The position numbers and the translations under genes are program-made. Below, in pieces: positions 1-10,210 of a stretch of DNA of 64,000 bases. Source of the stretch: Shewanella ulleungensis (GTDB taxonomy: Bacteria > Pseudomonadota > Gammaproteobacteria > Enterobacterales > Shewanellaceae); NCBI RefSeq assembly GCF_014648315.1, contig NZ_BMQW01000004.1, positions 124,001 to 188,000 of the forward strand. Reading direction: 5' to 3'. The notes below the pieces were generated by a model. The model was given only the letters and a program-made list of their open reading frames with translations, ran no database searches and was not told where the DNA came from. Positions within the stretch are counted from its first letter, which is position 1; the number at the start of each line of letters is the position of its first letter.

Positions 1-228
1 TTTAATAAAAGCTTGTCCAGGGCTTAAGCTTTTTGATACTTCTTGACCTACAGCGCGTTCTTTAACGCTGTTTACGAATTCTCTAACAACAGGTAAAGCG
101 ACATCTGCTTCAAGCAGCGCCATACGCACTTCACGCAAGGTTTCTTTAATGTTGTCTTCTGTTAAGCGACCACGGCCACTAATGTTTTTTAGTGTGCGTG
201 ACAGTCTGTCGGATAAATTTTCAAACAT
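1..228 (-). CDS. ffh: Signal recognition particle protein Ffh, N-terminal part (cut by window edge)
   Basis: Only the first 76 codons lie in the window; the gene continues leftwards beyond base 1. Translation from the ATG at 228 gives MFENLSDRLSRTLKNISGRG, the typical start of the Ffh N (four-helix) domain, followed by the usual helix with LREVRMALLEADVALPVV. Ffh is the GTPase of the signal recognition particle; it binds 4.5S RNA and signal sequences and brings ribosomes to FtsY at the membrane. The GTPase and M domains are outside the window. The gene is divergent from ypjD, which is the usual arrangement in gammaproteobacteria. Identification is firm from the N-terminus and the context. Confidence 0.95.
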   Translation of the reverse strand, partial: MFENLSDRLSRTLKNISGRGRLTEDNIKETLREVRMALLEADVALPVVREFVNSVKERAVGQEVSKSLSPGQAFIK

Positions 229-502
229 TGGCCAGCTCTTTTCAGCATATCGATAATTGTGGCTATTATACCCAAGCCACTCTAAATTACGATACTTGCG
301 ATGATCAGTTATCGTGATTAGGTAAATTATTTGCAGCTAAGGGTAAGATACTGTTAAATTTTGAGCCTCAGGTCACTGCCATATTAGGGGGTGATCATGT
401 TAATCTAAGACAAATAATGAGATTGCGGTGTATCGGCGATATTTTTATTGCGCTTACCGCTTTTTCAGCGATGCTTTCATTACTTTGATAGGTTGATTTC
501 AA

Positions 503-1291
503 ATGGTTATTTTTTCAGCTGGCGCCATGCTGTTTTATTGCATTGCTTTAATCCTAGTCACCAGCAGACTATTTCATGTGCAAGGCCCTAACCGCAAAGC
601 GGTAATGATAGCGTCTAGTATCGCAGTGGTATTTCATGGCCTTGCGTTATCAAATGCCATATTTACAGTAGATGGCCAAAATTTTAGTTTAACCAACGTG
701 ATCTCGCTGGTTAACTGGATTATCGCGTTCACTTTTACTATCACAATGCCGCGCTTGAAAGTGATAATTGTTGTTCCTGTGGTCTATGCCTGTTCAGTCT
801 TATCTGTTGCATTGCTTTGGTTATTACCACCACAGTTTATGACTCATTTCGAACTTCATCCTGAAATTTTAGCCCATGTAGTGCTCTCTTTAATGGCTTA
901 CAGCGCCCTGATGATCGCAGCGTTATATGCTATTCAATTGTCATTTATCCAAAATAAGCTTAAAAAGAAACAAATGATGATGAGCCCAGCAATGCCACCA
1001 TTAATGACGGTTGAAAGACAGCTTTATCATTTAATCATTATCGGATTTGTGTTGTTAAGTTTATCTTTGGTGACGGGTTTTGTGTATTTAGATGACATGT
1101 TTGTAGATGGTAAAGGCCATAAAGCCATACTATCAATGATGGCGTGGGTAGTTTATGCCATTATGTTGTGGCAACAATATACCGTAGGCTGTAGAATTCG
1201 TACCGCTGTCATTTATAGTTTATCTGGCGCAGGTTTACTGTCGTTGGCCTATTTTGGTGCTCGAATAGTTAAAGAACTGATATTAAGTTAG
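503..1291 (+). CDS. ypjD: Inner membrane protein YpjD, CcsA/cytochrome c assembly family
   Basis: A 262-residue polytopic membrane protein with about eight hydrophobic segments, starting near residues 5-22 and ending near 240-258. It belongs to the CcsA/HemX-like cytochrome c assembly family; residues 121-125 (HPEIL) and 125-145 (AHVVLSLMAYSALMIAALYA region) match the conserved His-bearing helices of that family. Homologues called YpjD sit next to ffh and the CorB gene, as here. Haem handling is the family inference; no specific role is shown for YpjD. The ATG at 503 has a plausible AGG about ten bases upstream. It lies divergent to ffh over a 274-bp gap and is followed by corB, so it may be co-transcribed with it. 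Confidence 0.85.
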   Translation: MVIFSAGAMLFYCIALILVTSRLFHVQGPNRKAVMIASSIAVVFHGLALSNAIFTVDGQNFSLTNVISLVNWIIAFTFTITMPRLKVIIVVPVVYACSVLSVALLWLLPPQFMTHFELHPEILAHVVLSLMAYSALMIAALYAIQLSFIQNKLKKKQMMMSPAMPPLMTVERQLYHLIIIGFVLLSLSLVTGFVYLDDMFVDGKGHKAILSMMAWVVYAIMLWQQYTVGCRIRTAVIYSLSGAGLLSLAYFGARIVKELILS

Positions 1292-1443
1292 TTTTGTAGC
1301 TCAATAGCCAGATAACAAGCTTTTTATCACTGACTCATCAAATAAGATAACTTGACACAAACAGTCATTAATAAATAATGATTGTTCAAATTTTATGTAT
1401 TGGTGATATTTACCAACTTTAATGTACTTAACGGGGCCCTTTT

Positions 1444-2733
1444 TTGGACGCTATATCTACCAGCGCGCTTTTTATTTTCCTTGCAGTTTTAATTATCATT
1501 TCTGCTTATTTCTCTGGTTCAGAAACTGCAATGATGACCTTAAACCGTTATCGACTAAGGCATCTTGCAGGAAGTGGTCACCGTGGAGCACAACGTGCTT
1601 TAAAGTTACTTGATCGTCCAGATCGGCTCATCGGCCTAATCCTAATCGGTAATAACCTTGTCAACATCCTAGCTTCAGCCATCGCAACTATTATTGGTAT
1701 GCGTTTATTTGGCGATATGGGCGTAGCGATTGCAACAGGCGTATTAACGGTTGTGGTGTTAGTTTTTGCAGAAGTAACACCTAAGACGTTTGCAGCTTTA
1801 CACCCAGAACGAATTGCATTTCCGTCGAGTATTTTACTAGGCTGGCTATTAGTATTGTTATCGCCTTTTGTTAAAGCGATTAACTTAATAACTTCAGGTT
1901 TTTTACGCCTAATGGGTATAAAAACCGTTAAAACAAGCGACGCACTAAGCCAGGAAGAATTACGTACGGTTGTACACGAAGCTGGCGCACTCATTCCACA
2001 ACGTCACCAAGAAATGTTGTTATCCATTCTTGATCTAGAAAAAGTCACTGTTGAAGACATCATGATTTCACGTTCAGACATTTACGCAATTAACGTAAAT
2101 GATGACTTTAAGTTAATCAATAAAATGGTAATTCAAAGCCCTCATACACGCGTATTAGTTTATCGTGACAATATTGATGATGCCGTAGGCTTTATTCACT
2201 TGCGAGATGCGTTACGCTTACAGTCTAAAGAGCAGTTCAGTAAGTCATCTTTGCTCCGTGCAGTAAAGGAGTTGTACTTTATACCAGAGGGCACTCCGCT
2301 AAACGTACAGCTCACAAACTTTCAACAAAACAAAGAACGCATTGGTTTGGTTGTTGATGAATATGGCGACATTCAAGGTCTCGTGACTTTGGAAGATATT
2401 CTAGAAGAAATTGTGGGTGACTTTACAACGTCAATGATTACAACGCCAAGTGAAGACATTAACATTCAACAAGATGGCAGTTTTTTAATTGACGCAACCA
2501 TTAACATTCGTGATCTCAATAAAGAAATGAAATGGAACTTCCCTATCGATGGCCCTAAAACCCTAAACGGTCTTATCATCGAGTTTCTCGAAGACATTCC
2601 TGCTGCCAATACCAGTTTGCGAATTGCGGGTTATCATTTAGAAGTAATTGAAGTCGCTGATAACATGATTAAAGCAGTAAGGGTATTACCCAGTCATTTA
2701 GACATTACTGCTGCTGAGAATGATGATGAATAA
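1444..2733 (+). CDS. corB: CorB/YfjD-type membrane protein with DUF21, CBS pair and CorC/HlyC domain
   Basis: A 429-residue protein in the order DUF21 transmembrane domain (about 1-190, four hydrophobic segments), two CBS domains (about 205-330) and a C-terminal CorC_HlyC domain (about 345-425). The segment FSGSETAMMTLNRYRLRHLA near residue 24 and GLVTLEDILEEIVGDF near 310 are family hallmarks. It closely follows E. coli YfjD (CorB), implicated in Mg2+/Co2+ efflux and resistance together with CorA/CorC. The start is a TTG at 1444; this puts the N-terminus (MDAISTSAL) in register with E. coli MEHISTTTL, and no better ATG exists in frame. It follows ypjD by 152 bp and ends before a strong bidirectional terminator. 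Confidence 0.9.
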   Translation: MDAISTSALFIFLAVLIIISAYFSGSETAMMTLNRYRLRHLAGSGHRGAQRALKLLDRPDRLIGLILIGNNLVNILASAIATIIGMRLFGDMGVAIATGVLTVVVLVFAEVTPKTFAALHPERIAFPSSILLGWLLVLLSPFVKAINLITSGFLRLMGIKTVKTSDALSQEELRTVVHEAGALIPQRHQEMLLSILDLEKVTVEDIMISRSDIYAINVNDDFKLINKMVIQSPHTRVLVYRDNIDDAVGFIHLRDALRLQSKEQFSKSSLLRAVKELYFIPEGTPLNVQLTNFQQNKERIGLVVDEYGDIQGLVTLEDILEEIVGDFTTSMITTPSEDINIQQDGSFLIDATINIRDLNKEMKWNFPIDGPKTLNGLIIEFLEDIPAANTSLRIAGYHLEVIEVADNMIKAVRVLPSHLDITAAENDDE

Positions 2734-2752
2734 CGTCAGTTATTGATTAACA

Positions 2753-2779
2753 AAAAAAGGCTCATAGAGCGCCTTTTTT
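2753..2779. terminator. Bidirectional intrinsic terminator between corB and the Mpo1-like gene
   Basis: A perfect 9-bp stem, AAAAAAGGC (2753-2761) with GCCTTTTTT (2771-2779), closes a 9-base loop. The A-run on one arm and T-run on the other mean it can act on both strands. It sits exactly between the convergent corB (plus) and the minus-strand gene that ends at 2819. Confidence 0.85.
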
Positions 2780-2818
2780 GTGCTTAAACGACTAACACAT
2801 GCCGTTAGTTATTTAATA

Positions 2819-3340
2819 CTAACCCCGCAATTTCGCTTCTAAAGCGCGGCGCTTATCTCGGGCAAGCGGTTTGATTTCTGCAGCAAGATCTTTTTCCCAA
2901 CCAAACATAAAATAAAGCTCTGCCATTAAGAAAAAAGGCCCAATTAACAGTTGATTTAAGTCATCCATAAAAGCGGGTTTGGCTTTTTCATATTTATGAC
3001 CAACAAATTGAATAACCCAACCTAAGGCAAAAACACTCAGAGCAATCATCATTGGATGTTCAGTATGGACCACCATCTCTGTGGTATAAAGTACTGGTAT
3101 AATAAATAGCACTAACCCTATGGCTAAACGCACATGTAGCATCATGTAATAAGCCAATACCACTAGTGTTAATAACATTGCCACACTCACTTGATAATCT
3201 TGCCAAGCCAAGCGAAGTGTACCTAACATCAAAAATGCCGACCAAATAATCATCGGCACACCAACAAAATGAGTTCGTATATTTTTAGGGTTTAAATGAA
3301 CGCTTTTATAAGTTGATAATTGTTCTACTGCCGATTTCAT
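2819..3340 (-). CDS. Mpo1-like (DUF962/YGL010w) integral membrane protein
   Basis: A 173-residue membrane protein with four or five hydrophobic helices between about residues 28 and 155. It matches the DUF962/Mpo1 family: an N-terminal NIRTHFVGVP motif (about residues 20-29) and a GWVIQFVGHKYEKAKPA motif (about 106-122), both with conserved histidines, and a C-terminal GPFFLMAEL helix. Yeast Mpo1 is an Fe2+-dependent dioxygenase in 2-hydroxy fatty acid alpha-oxidation, and the histidines are its proposed metal ligands. Whether bacterial members share that activity is inference. It is downstream of acpS but separated from it by a strong terminator, so it is probably transcribed from its own promoter in the 113-bp gap. 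Confidence 0.85.
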   Translation of the reverse strand: MKSAVEQLSTYKSVHLNPKNIRTHFVGVPMIIWSAFLMLGTLRLAWQDYQVSVAMLLTLVVLAYYMMLHVRLAIGLVLFIIPVLYTTEMVVHTEHPMMIALSVFALGWVIQFVGHKYEKAKPAFMDDLNQLLIGPFFLMAELYFMFGWEKDLAAEIKPLARDKRRALEAKLRG

Positions 3341-3413
3341 CTTGGGTCTCTTATTATTAGTGTTGTTATATTGTTAATTTAACCTAGTTTGAATCGTTTT
3401 AAAAGACACAAAA

Positions 3414-3433
3414 AAAGGCGCCTATGCGCCTTT
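3414..3433 (-). terminator. Intrinsic terminator after acpS
   Basis: The stem AAAGGCGC (3414-3421) pairs perfectly with GCGCCTTT (3426-3433) around a CTAT loop. Read on the minus strand, the hairpin is followed directly by a run of T residues. It lies 20 bp past the acpS stop and marks the end of the long pdxJ-acpS operon. Confidence 0.85.
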
Positions 3434-3453
3434 CTATCGACAAATACGACAAA

Positions 3454-3834
3454 TTAACGCTCTAATATTACAGTGGCTACCGCATAATGTTGTTCATCAG
3501 CAATGCTAATAAACCCTCTGCAGCCACCAAGTTGTGTTAAGCGAATAAGTGCACCGTCAGTAAAATGGATTATCGGAGCACCATTGGCATCATTGTCGAT
3601 ATGAATATGCTGAAACGAAACACCTCTCCCAATGCCTGTGCCTAAGGCTTTGGCGGCGGCTTCTTTAGCAGCAAAACGTTTTGCTAAAAAACGCTCTGCT
3701 TGTTTTGACTGCATATATATAGCCAGTTCAGACTCCGTGAGTACGCGTTTGGCTAATCTGTCGCCTAGGCGTTCACGCTGCTCGTGTATACGGGCTATTT
3801 CAACAATATCGGTACCAATACCCACAATTGCCAT
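3454..3834 (-). CDS. acpS: Holo-[acyl-carrier-protein] synthase
   Basis: A 126-residue protein of normal AcpS length. It moves the 4'-phosphopantetheine arm from CoA to apo-ACP, making ACP active for fatty acid synthesis. Visible hallmarks are GIGTDIVEI with the metal-binding Asp at residue 9 and RFAAKEAAAKALGTGIGRG with the second metal ligand Glu at residue 58. The start overlaps the pdxJ stop by one base (TAATG), so the two are translationally coupled, a pairing conserved across gammaproteobacteria. It is the last gene of the era-recO-pdxJ-acpS run and is followed by a terminator. Confidence 0.97.
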   Translation of the reverse strand: MAIVGIGTDIVEIARIHEQRERLGDRLAKRVLTESELAIYMQSKQAERFLAKRFAAKEAAAKALGTGIGRGVSFQHIHIDNDANGAPIIHFTDGALIRLTQLGGCRGFISIADEQHYAVATVILER

Positions 3835-4571
3835 TACTCGCCTCTACGGCCTTCAAGCATCAATTTTTTCATATCACGCACAGCAGTCTCTAAGCCATCA
3901 ATTGCAGCTCGAGCAATTACCGCATGACCAATATTAAGCTCATACAATTCTGGAATGGCCGCTATCGCTTTCACATTATGGTAATGCAAACCATGTCCAG
4001 CATTCACAACTAAACCTTTGCTGTGAGCGTAGCTCGCCATCTCGGTAATGCGTGCAAGCTCTTGTGCTTGTTCGGCATCGGTCTGTGCATCTGCATAGCA
4101 GCCTGTGTGAATTTCTATGTAAGGTGCACCAACAGCAACTGCTGCGTCAATTTGGGTTTTATCTGCATCAATAAAGAGCGACACCTTAATGCCTTGTGCA
4201 GCTAAACGAGTCACTGCAGAAGTCATCTTATCTAGCTGCCCCGCAACGTCTAAGCCACCTTCAGTTGTTAGCTCCTCACGTTTTTCAGGTACTAAACAAG
4301 CGTACGCCGGCTTTATATCACACGCGATAGCAATCATTTCTTCTGTAACAGCAAACTCAAAGTTCATTCGTGTTTTAAGCGTTTTCGCTAATAAGTAAAC
4401 ATCACGGTCTTGAATGTGACGTCTGTCTTCACGTAAATGAATCGTAATACCATCGGCACCAGCATGCTCTGCAACTGCAGCAGCATGGACAGGATCAGGA
4501 TAGTTTGTACCACGAGCTTGGCGTAATGTGGCGATATGATCGATGTTAATGCCTAATAAAATTCCGCTCAC
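3834..4571 (-). CDS. pdxJ: Pyridoxine 5'-phosphate synthase
   Basis: A 245-residue TIM-barrel enzyme that condenses 1-deoxy-D-xylulose 5-phosphate with 3-amino-1-hydroxyacetone phosphate to make pyridoxine 5'-phosphate (de novo vitamin B6). The N-terminus [18 protein letters not shown] with conserved Asn and His, the [16 protein letters not shown] segment near residue 40 (catalytic His and Glu region) and the GHGLHYHN motif near 194 are diagnostic. Start ATG at 4571 with a GGAG about 7 bases upstream on the minus strand. The gap to recO is 94 bp; acpS overlaps its stop. Confidence 0.97.
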   Translation of the reverse strand: MSGILLGINIDHIATLRQARGTNYPDPVHAAAVAEHAGADGITIHLREDRRHIQDRDVYLLAKTLKTRMNFEFAVTEEMIAIACDIKPAYACLVPEKREELTTEGGLDVAGQLDKMTSAVTRLAAQGIKVSLFIDADKTQIDAAVAVGAPYIEIHTGCYADAQTDAEQAQELARITEMASYAHSKGLVVNAGHGLHYHNVKAIAAIPELYELNIGHAVIARAAIDGLETAVRDMKKLMLEGRRGE

Positions 4572-4665
4572 ACCGAGCTCCTTAAAATTAATAAACGAAT
4601 AATTGGACTGACCGTAACTAGTACGAAATGAATTGTACTTGGTTCATGTCATAATACGAAAAGCT

Positions 4666-5388
4666 TTATTGCGCATTTTTGGCAAATAATTGCCGACTTA
4701 ATAATGGTTTATTACCTAATAACGGCGTTAACAAATAACGCATTAAACCTTTGGCTTGATTAAGTTGATCTGTCTGTAAGTTTTGTGATGCCAATGCTAA
4801 CAACATCGCGCCAGTTAAATTGCCTTTACCATGTGAGAAACTAGAATCTTTAGTTTGTACCACTGGTAAAAAACCACTTTCAGCAACGAACCTATAGCAG
4901 CACTGTGCCTCTAACTCATGCCCTTGAGAGTCATAATTTAATGAGGGGAAAGCACCTAGTTCAAGTAATAACGCCATTTCAAAATACCGTAAATGACTGG
5001 AGCAAAAACCTTTAGCAAGTGACATTAGCGCACGATGATACTCTAAGAATAGCCCTTCAGCCTGGTGTTCTACTGACAATAGTCGTACGAGTAATTCATT
5101 AAGATAAAAACCAGAATATAAGCTATTGCCGGTTAAAGGCATCGCAGGAGCGGCAGACTCTATTTGGGTAATATTTTTTAATCCAAGGTTTTTAGCTTCA
5201 GATTGGGCACTAAATTGAATAATTAGTGGTTGAAATGGTTGTAAAATACTTTTAATTGACCGTTTGCCTGAACCCACTCGAGTAATAGCGTCAACTCGAC
5301 CAACGCCTTCTATCAATAAATTGACAATAACACTCGACTCACGAAAGGGTCGATGATGTAACACATAGCCACGTTTCATGGTGGCCAT
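4666..5388 (-). CDS. recO: DNA repair protein RecO
   Basis: A 240-residue protein matching RecO, which works with RecF and RecR to load RecA on SSB-coated single-stranded DNA and can anneal complementary strands. The start region RGYVLHHRPFRESSVIVNLL forms the N-terminal OB fold (residues 1-80) and the rest is the helical C-terminal domain. Two possible starts exist, the ATG at 5388 and an ATG three codons later; neither has a clearly better ribosome binding site. It lies 36 bp after era. The era-recO-pdxJ order is standard in this group. Confidence 0.95.
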   Translation of the reverse strand: MATMKRGYVLHHRPFRESSVIVNLLIEGVGRVDAITRVGSGKRSIKSILQPFQPLIIQFSAQSEAKNLGLKNITQIESAAPAMPLTGNSLYSGFYLNELLVRLLSVEHQAEGLFLEYHRALMSLAKGFCSSHLRYFEMALLLELGAFPSLNYDSQGHELEAQCCYRFVAESGFLPVVQTKDSSFSHGKGNLTGAMLLALASQNLQTDQLNQAKGLMRYLLTPLLGNKPLLSRQLFAKNAQ

Positions 5389-5424
5389 GCCTACAAGATA
5401 ACGATAGTGAGGAAAGCTAGCGAC

Positions 5425-6429
5425 TTAGTCTTCGCCATAACCTAAACTTCTTAATGCACGTTCGTCATCAGCCCAGCCAGACTTTACTTTCACCCAGACT
5501 TCAAGAAACACTTTATTGTCGAATAACGTTTCCATATCCAGACGTGATTGAGTGGCAATGGTACGAATACGCTCACCTTTATTACCAATGACCATACGTT
5601 TTTGGCCTTCTCGCTCAACTAAAATCAGCGCGTTAATTTGATAGACACCGTTGTCCATCATTTTAAATTGCTCAATTTCAACCGTGGCATCATATGGAAG
5701 TTCATCGCCTAAAAAGCGCATGAGTTTTTCACGGACAATTTCAGAAGCCATAAAACGTTGCGAGCGATCGGTAACGTAGTCTTCAGGGAAGTAAAACGGC
5801 GCTTCAGGTAACGAATCACGTGCCATCTCTAAAATGCGCTGTACGTTGGTTCCTTTACTGGCTGAAATGGGCAAAATTTCGTCAAAATCAAACTTCTGAG
5901 CAAGTTCTGTTAAATAAGGAAATAGCTTTTCCTTATCTTTAATGTTATCGACTTTATTAATCGCTAAAATGATTTTACGGTCATCGTTACGATGCTTGAG
6001 CTTTTGTAATACCATTTCATCGTCAGCTGTCCATGTCATACCATCGACCACAAAAATGACCATCGCAACATCAGCTAATGAGCTGGCAGCTGCTCGATTC
6101 ATTAAACGGTTAATTGCACGTTTTTCTTCAATGTGTAAACCAGGTGTATCAATAAATACGATTTGGTTAGGACCATCAGTATGAATACCCATAATACGAT
6201 GACGAGTCGTTTGTGGTTTTTTAGACGTAATACTGACTTTTTGGCCAAGCAATTTATTTAACAGTGTCGACTTACCTACGTTAGGACGACCGACAATAGC
6301 CACCATACCACAGTATGTAACATCAAATTTCGCGGCGGCAGTTGGGGCTGCTTGGTTCATCCTTGCCAGCAGTTCATCTAAGCTAGGCTCTTGATTAGCA
6401 CCTGCTGGCAAGTCTGTTTTTTTGGTCAT
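5425..6429 (-). CDS. era: GTPase Era (16S rRNA maturation)
   Basis: A 334-residue Ras-like GTPase with a KH RNA-binding domain; it binds the 3' end of 16S rRNA and helps 30S assembly. The G1 loop GRPNVGKST is at residues 47-55, with QTTRHR (G2), DTPGLH (G3) and NKVD (G4) following, and the KH segment [13 protein letters not shown] near residue 275. It is about 33 residues longer than E. coli Era; the extra is an N-terminal tail rich in Ala, Asp and Glu. The start overlaps the rnc stop by 4 bp (ATGA), showing translational coupling. Confidence 0.97.
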   Translation of the reverse strand: MTKKTDLPAGANQEPSLDELLARMNQAAPTAAAKFDVTYCGMVAIVGRPNVGKSTLLNKLLGQKVSITSKKPQTTRHRIMGIHTDGPNQIVFIDTPGLHIEEKRAINRLMNRAAASSLADVAMVIFVVDGMTWTADDEMVLQKLKHRNDDRKIILAINKVDNIKDKEKLFPYLTELAQKFDFDEILPISASKGTNVQRILEMARDSLPEAPFYFPEDYVTDRSQRFMASEIVREKLMRFLGDELPYDATVEIEQFKMMDNGVYQINALILVEREGQKRMVIGNKGERIRTIATQSRLDMETLFDNKVFLEVWVKVKSGWADDERALRSLGYGED

Positions 6430-7109
6430 TTATTCAGTAACTCCAATACCTGAGCAGCAGCAAGCTGTTCAGCTTTTCTTCTAGAACTTGCCACACCTGT
6501 GACAACTTGATTCAATTCGCTAATTTTACATTCTACAGTGAAGGTTTGATCATGTGCTTCACCTTCTACCGCAACAACCTGATAGTCAGGCAATGGCTTT
6601 TTAAAACCCTGCAAGTGTTCTTGCAAAATGGTTTTAGGATCTTTTTGATTAATCCCTGGTTTAATATTTGCTAACCTGCCTTCATACCAGCTCAATAGCA
6701 AAGTTCGACAAACATCGAGATTGGCATCAAGATATACGGCACCAATAATAGCTTCAACAGCATCAGCTAGAATAGACTCACGTCTAAAACCGCCGCTTTT
6801 TAGCTCTCCAGGACCTAAAAATAAATAGTCACCTAACTTAAATTCTTTGGCGATTAACGTCAGCGTGTCACCTTTAACTAAGGTTGCGCGCATACGGCTT
6901 AAATCACCTTCGGTCGCCTTAGGAAATTGGTGATATAACGCATCCGAAATCACTATCGATAAAATCGAATCACCTAAAAACTCTAAACGCTCATTATGTT
7001 TATTTGCTGCGCTACGATGAGTTAATGCCTGAGTAAGTAACTCAACATTATTAAACTCGTAACCTAAAGTACGGCACAAACGCGGCAAATTTTTAATGGG
7101 TTCCATCAA
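6426..7109 (-). CDS. rnc: Ribonuclease III
   Basis: A 227-residue double-strand-specific endoribonuclease that processes rRNA precursors and structured mRNAs. The RNase III signature [12 protein letters not shown] lies near residues 39-50 and holds the catalytic Glu and Asp; the second acidic cluster ([14 protein letters not shown]) is near 115-128. A double-stranded RNA binding domain covers about 155-225. It overlaps lepB upstream and era downstream by 4 bp each (ATGA), a tight lepB-rnc-era unit. In E. coli RNase III cuts its own leader; the comparable leader here would lie in or upstream of lepB. Confidence 0.98.
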   Translation of the reverse strand: MMEPIKNLPRLCRTLGYEFNNVELLTQALTHRSAANKHNERLEFLGDSILSIVISDALYHQFPKATEGDLSRMRATLVKGDTLTLIAKEFKLGDYLFLGPGELKSGGFRRESILADAVEAIIGAVYLDANLDVCRTLLLSWYEGRLANIKPGINQKDPKTILQEHLQGFKKPLPDYQVVAVEGEAHDQTFTVECKISELNQVVTGVASSRRKAEQLAAAQVLELLNK

Positions 7110-8020
7110 TGTATTCCACCTACTCTATCAAAACGCACACCGGTAGGAACCCAAGTAGGTAACCAATCATTAGGGTTGCGGTCAAATTCAAAACTAATCC
7201 AAATAGCAACAGCTTTACCGACTAAATTCTCTTCTGGCACGAAGCCCCAGAAACGACTATCAGTGCTATTATCGCGGTTATCACCCATCGCAAAGTACAT
7301 GCCTTTAGGTACCACGAACTCTCCAGCAGGCAAGCCTGGCTGCGGGTAAAAATGTTGTCTAAAATCAGGACGCGCTGGATTGATCAAAATATCATGCTGA
7401 ACATCGCCTAATTGCTCGCTTAACCGAATTAATGGTGTATCGTTTTGACTAAATTCGCCACGGTTTAGCTCAGTATGTTCAATCACTTTCGGTGCAGCAC
7501 AATCAGTGCCACTATCACAGGCTTCTTGAATCATTAATTGTTTATTCCGGTAGATAATCTTGTCACCAGGTAAACCCACTACACGTTTAATATAATCAAT
7601 TTTGGGGTTTTCAGGATATTTGAATACAAATACATCACCGCGTTCAGGCTCACCGGTTTCAACTAACTTGCTTCGCCATACCGGGTCACGTAAACCATAG
7701 CTGAATTTTTCCACCAAAATAAAATCACCCACGAGCAATGTTGGCATCATTGAACCTGAGGGTATTTGAAAGGGTTCATAAATAAATGAGCGTAAAATCA
7801 TTACAAATGCGATAACCGGAAATATCGAATGCGCGGTTTCCACTAAAATAGGTTCACGGACAATTTTGTCAATGGCATCAGCACTCAATTGGTTTGAGTT
7901 AGCTTGAGCTAATGCCAGTTTTTCACGACGTTTAGGCGCAAAAAATACAACGTCAATCAACCAGATAAGACCACTACCTAAGGTTACGAGCACTAAAATA
8001 AGTGAAAAATAGGCTGCCAT
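7106..8020 (-). CDS. lepB: Signal peptidase I
   Basis: A 304-residue membrane-bound Ser/Lys peptidase that removes signal peptides from exported proteins. Two hydrophobic segments (about 3-25 and 64-80) anchor it, with the catalytic domain in the periplasm. The nucleophile is Ser90 in IPSGSMMPT and the general base is Lys145 in [12 protein letters not shown], nearly the E. coli numbering (90/145). The box [15 protein letters not shown] near residue 251 is also present. A Cys pair near 188-193 matches the insert typical of enteric enzymes. lepA lies upstream, but a hairpin between them suggests separate or attenuated transcription. Confidence 0.97.
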   Translation of the reverse strand: MAAYFSLILVLVTLGSGLIWLIDVVFFAPKRREKLALAQANSNQLSADAIDKIVREPILVETAHSIFPVIAFVMILRSFIYEPFQIPSGSMMPTLLVGDFILVEKFSYGLRDPVWRSKLVETGEPERGDVFVFKYPENPKIDYIKRVVGLPGDKIIYRNKQLMIQEACDSGTDCAAPKVIEHTELNRGEFSQNDTPLIRLSEQLGDVQHDILINPARPDFRQHFYPQPGLPAGEFVVPKGMYFAMGDNRDNSTDSRFWGFVPEENLVGKAVAIWISFEFDRNPNDWLPTWVPTGVRFDRVGGIH

Positions 8021-8160
8021 TACTGATTTATCTCCTGCAGGATGATGTAAATGTTTCCATATGGTTTGGGTAATAACCCAATTTAACTCATTCCAGTATG
8101 GTGATTAACGAATAAACATTCACCCTGTTGAGTGTTACAAAATATATAGTAAAAATAACG

Positions 8161-8185
8161 ATAACGCCGCAATACGCGGCGTTAT
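8161..8185 (-). terminator. Hairpin after lepA, possible attenuator before lepB
   Basis: A perfect 10-bp GC-rich stem, ATAACGCCGC (8161-8170) with GCGGCGTTAT (8176-8185), around an AATAC loop. On the minus strand it is followed by CGTTATTTTTA, a short T-rich tract. It lies 28 bp past the lepA stop and about 140 bp before lepB, so lepA transcripts may stop here, at least in part. Confidence 0.6.
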
Positions 8186-8212
8186 TAAGCAAATTAAAAC
8201 AATTAATTATAA

Positions 8213-10003
8213 TTAATCGTTTAATTTAAGTACCGCTAAAAATGCCTCTTGCGGCACTTCAACGTTACCCACTTGCTTCATGCGTTTTTTACCTTCTTTC
8301 TGCTTATTAAGCAGTTTCTTCTTACGCGAAACGTCGCCACCGTAACATTTAGCGGTTACGTCTTTACGTAATGCTTTAATCGTTGAACGCGCAATAATCT
8401 GACTGCCTACAGCAGCCTGAATGGCAATATCAAACATTTGGCGTGGGATCAGTTCTTTCATTTTTTCAACGAGAGCTAAGCCACGATGACGAATGTTAGA
8501 GCGGTGAATAATCATCGCTAATGCATCAACACGATCACCGTTGATTAAGATATCTAAACGCACCATATCTGCTGGATCAAAACGAATAAAGTTATATTCA
8601 AGTGATGCATAACCACGACTGGTTGATTTTAGACGGTCAAAGAAGTCCATCACAACTTCAGCCATTGGCAAATGATAGGTTACTGCCACTTGGTTGCCGT
8701 GATAAACCATGTTGGTTTGCGAACCGCGCTTTTCGATACATAAGGTAATAACGTTACCTAAGTACTCTTTTGGCACAAGGATATTGGCTTCAACTATCGG
8801 CTCACGTAGCTCTTCGATATTATTCAGAGCAGGTAAATCCGATGGATTATCAACATATACGACATCGCCATTGGTCATCACAACTTCGTAAACTACTGTC
8901 GGCGCTGTGGTGATCAAATCAAGGTTATATTCACGCTCTAAGCGCTCTTGAACAATCTCCATGTGGAGTAAGCCCAAGTAACCAATACGGAAACCAAAAC
9001 CAAGTGCACTCGAGGTCTCAGGTTCAAAAAACAGCGACGCATCGTTCAAGCTCAGCTTGTTTAATGCATCACGGAAGTTTTCGTATTCGTCAGTAGAAAT
9101 AGGGAACACACCAGCATAAACCTGTGGAGTAACCTTTTTAAATCCTGGTAAGGGTTTGTCGGCACCATTTTTTGCGTGAGTTAACGTATCACCCACTGGT
9201 GCACCGTGAATTTCTTTAATACCCGAAATAACATAACCTACTTCGCCTGCGCGCAGCTCCGGTTCATCTTTTTCTTTCGGAGTAAAAATACCTACACGGT
9301 CAGCATTGTAGTTTTGACCTGTCGACATGACTTTAAACTTGTCGCCTTTCTTTAATACGCCATGTTTAATACGTACTAATGAAACGACACCAAGATAAGC
9401 GTCAAACCATGAGTCGATAATTAATGCTTGTAACGGCGCATTCTCATCACCTACTGGAGGTGGAATTTTTGCAATAATTTCTTCTAAAACAAGATCTACA
9501 CCAACACCCGTTTTGGCAGAACAACGTACTGCATCTTTAGCGTCAATACCGACAATATCTTCGATTTCAGCGGCAACGCGGTCAGGCTCAGCTTGTGGTA
9601 GGTCTATTTTATTAAGAATGGGGACAACGTCTAGATTCATATCTAGTGCTGTGTAACAGTTTGCGAGTGTTTGAGCTTCAACACCTTGCCCAGCATCAAC
9701 AACTAATAATGCACCTTCACACGCGGCAAGCGAACGTGATACTTCGTAAGAGAAGTCAACGTGGCCGGGGGTGTCAATAAAGTTTAATTGATAGGTATTA
9801 CCATCTTTTGCATGGTAATCAAGGGTTACGCTTTGGGCTTTAATCGTAATGCCACGCTCACGTTCTAGATCCATAGAATCTAAAACCTGTGCAGCCATTT
9901 CACGGTCAGTTAAGCCGCCACATACCTGGATCAGGCGATCGGATAAAGTTGATTTACCATGGTCGATATGGGCAATAATCGAGAAGTTTCTAATGTGTTT
10001 CAT
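8213..10003 (-). CDS. lepA: Elongation factor 4 (LepA) GTPase
   Basis: A 596-residue translational GTPase related to EF-G; it binds ribosomes and affects translation initiation and back-translocation. The start chosen is the ATG at 10003, giving [20 protein letters not shown], identical in layout to other LepA proteins. An open frame extends 40 codons further upstream, but that stretch has no LepA similarity and would exceed the family length. Visible are the G1 [17 protein letters not shown] (G3) and NKIDLP (G4) motifs and the LepA-specific C-terminus near [19 protein letters not shown]. The gap to rseC upstream is 207 bp. Confidence 0.97.
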   Translation of the reverse strand: MKHIRNFSIIAHIDHGKSTLSDRLIQVCGGLTDREMAAQVLDSMDLERERGITIKAQSVTLDYHAKDGNTYQLNFIDTPGHVDFSYEVSRSLAACEGALLVVDAGQGVEAQTLANCYTALDMNLDVVPILNKIDLPQAEPDRVAAEIEDIVGIDAKDAVRCSAKTGVGVDLVLEEIIAKIPPPVGDENAPLQALIIDSWFDAYLGVVSLVRIKHGVLKKGDKFKVMSTGQNYNADRVGIFTPKEKDEPELRAGEVGYVISGIKEIHGAPVGDTLTHAKNGADKPLPGFKKVTPQVYAGVFPISTDEYENFRDALNKLSLNDASLFFEPETSSALGFGFRIGYLGLLHMEIVQERLEREYNLDLITTAPTVVYEVVMTNGDVVYVDNPSDLPALNNIEELREPIVEANILVPKEYLGNVITLCIEKRGSQTNMVYHGNQVAVTYHLPMAEVVMDFFDRLKSTSRGYASLEYNFIRFDPADMVRLDILINGDRVDALAMIIHRSNIRHRGLALVEKMKELIPRQMFDIAIQAAVGSQIIARSTIKALRKDVTAKCYGGDVSRKKKLLNKQKEGKKRMKQVGNVEVPQEAFLAVLKLND

Positions 10004-10210
10004 TATGCTGCAATGACTACTACTAAATTTGATTAAAATTAAGGAGGCAAATTGTACCTGATTAGGGGGGCAATACCAATCAGATTCAGCAATAGTCTCT
10101 ATTTTGCCTCTAAGATAGACCAAAACGCCAAGTTTACGTGGGTAATTATAGCCCTAATAGGGCTCTATTAAAGCTGGAATTAAGTATTAACTTAGCGAAA
10201 TATGACTGAT

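Noticed and set aside
10004..10123. 40-residue N-terminal extension of LepA
   Set aside because: No LepA has this segment; the ATG at 10003 gives the canonical start.
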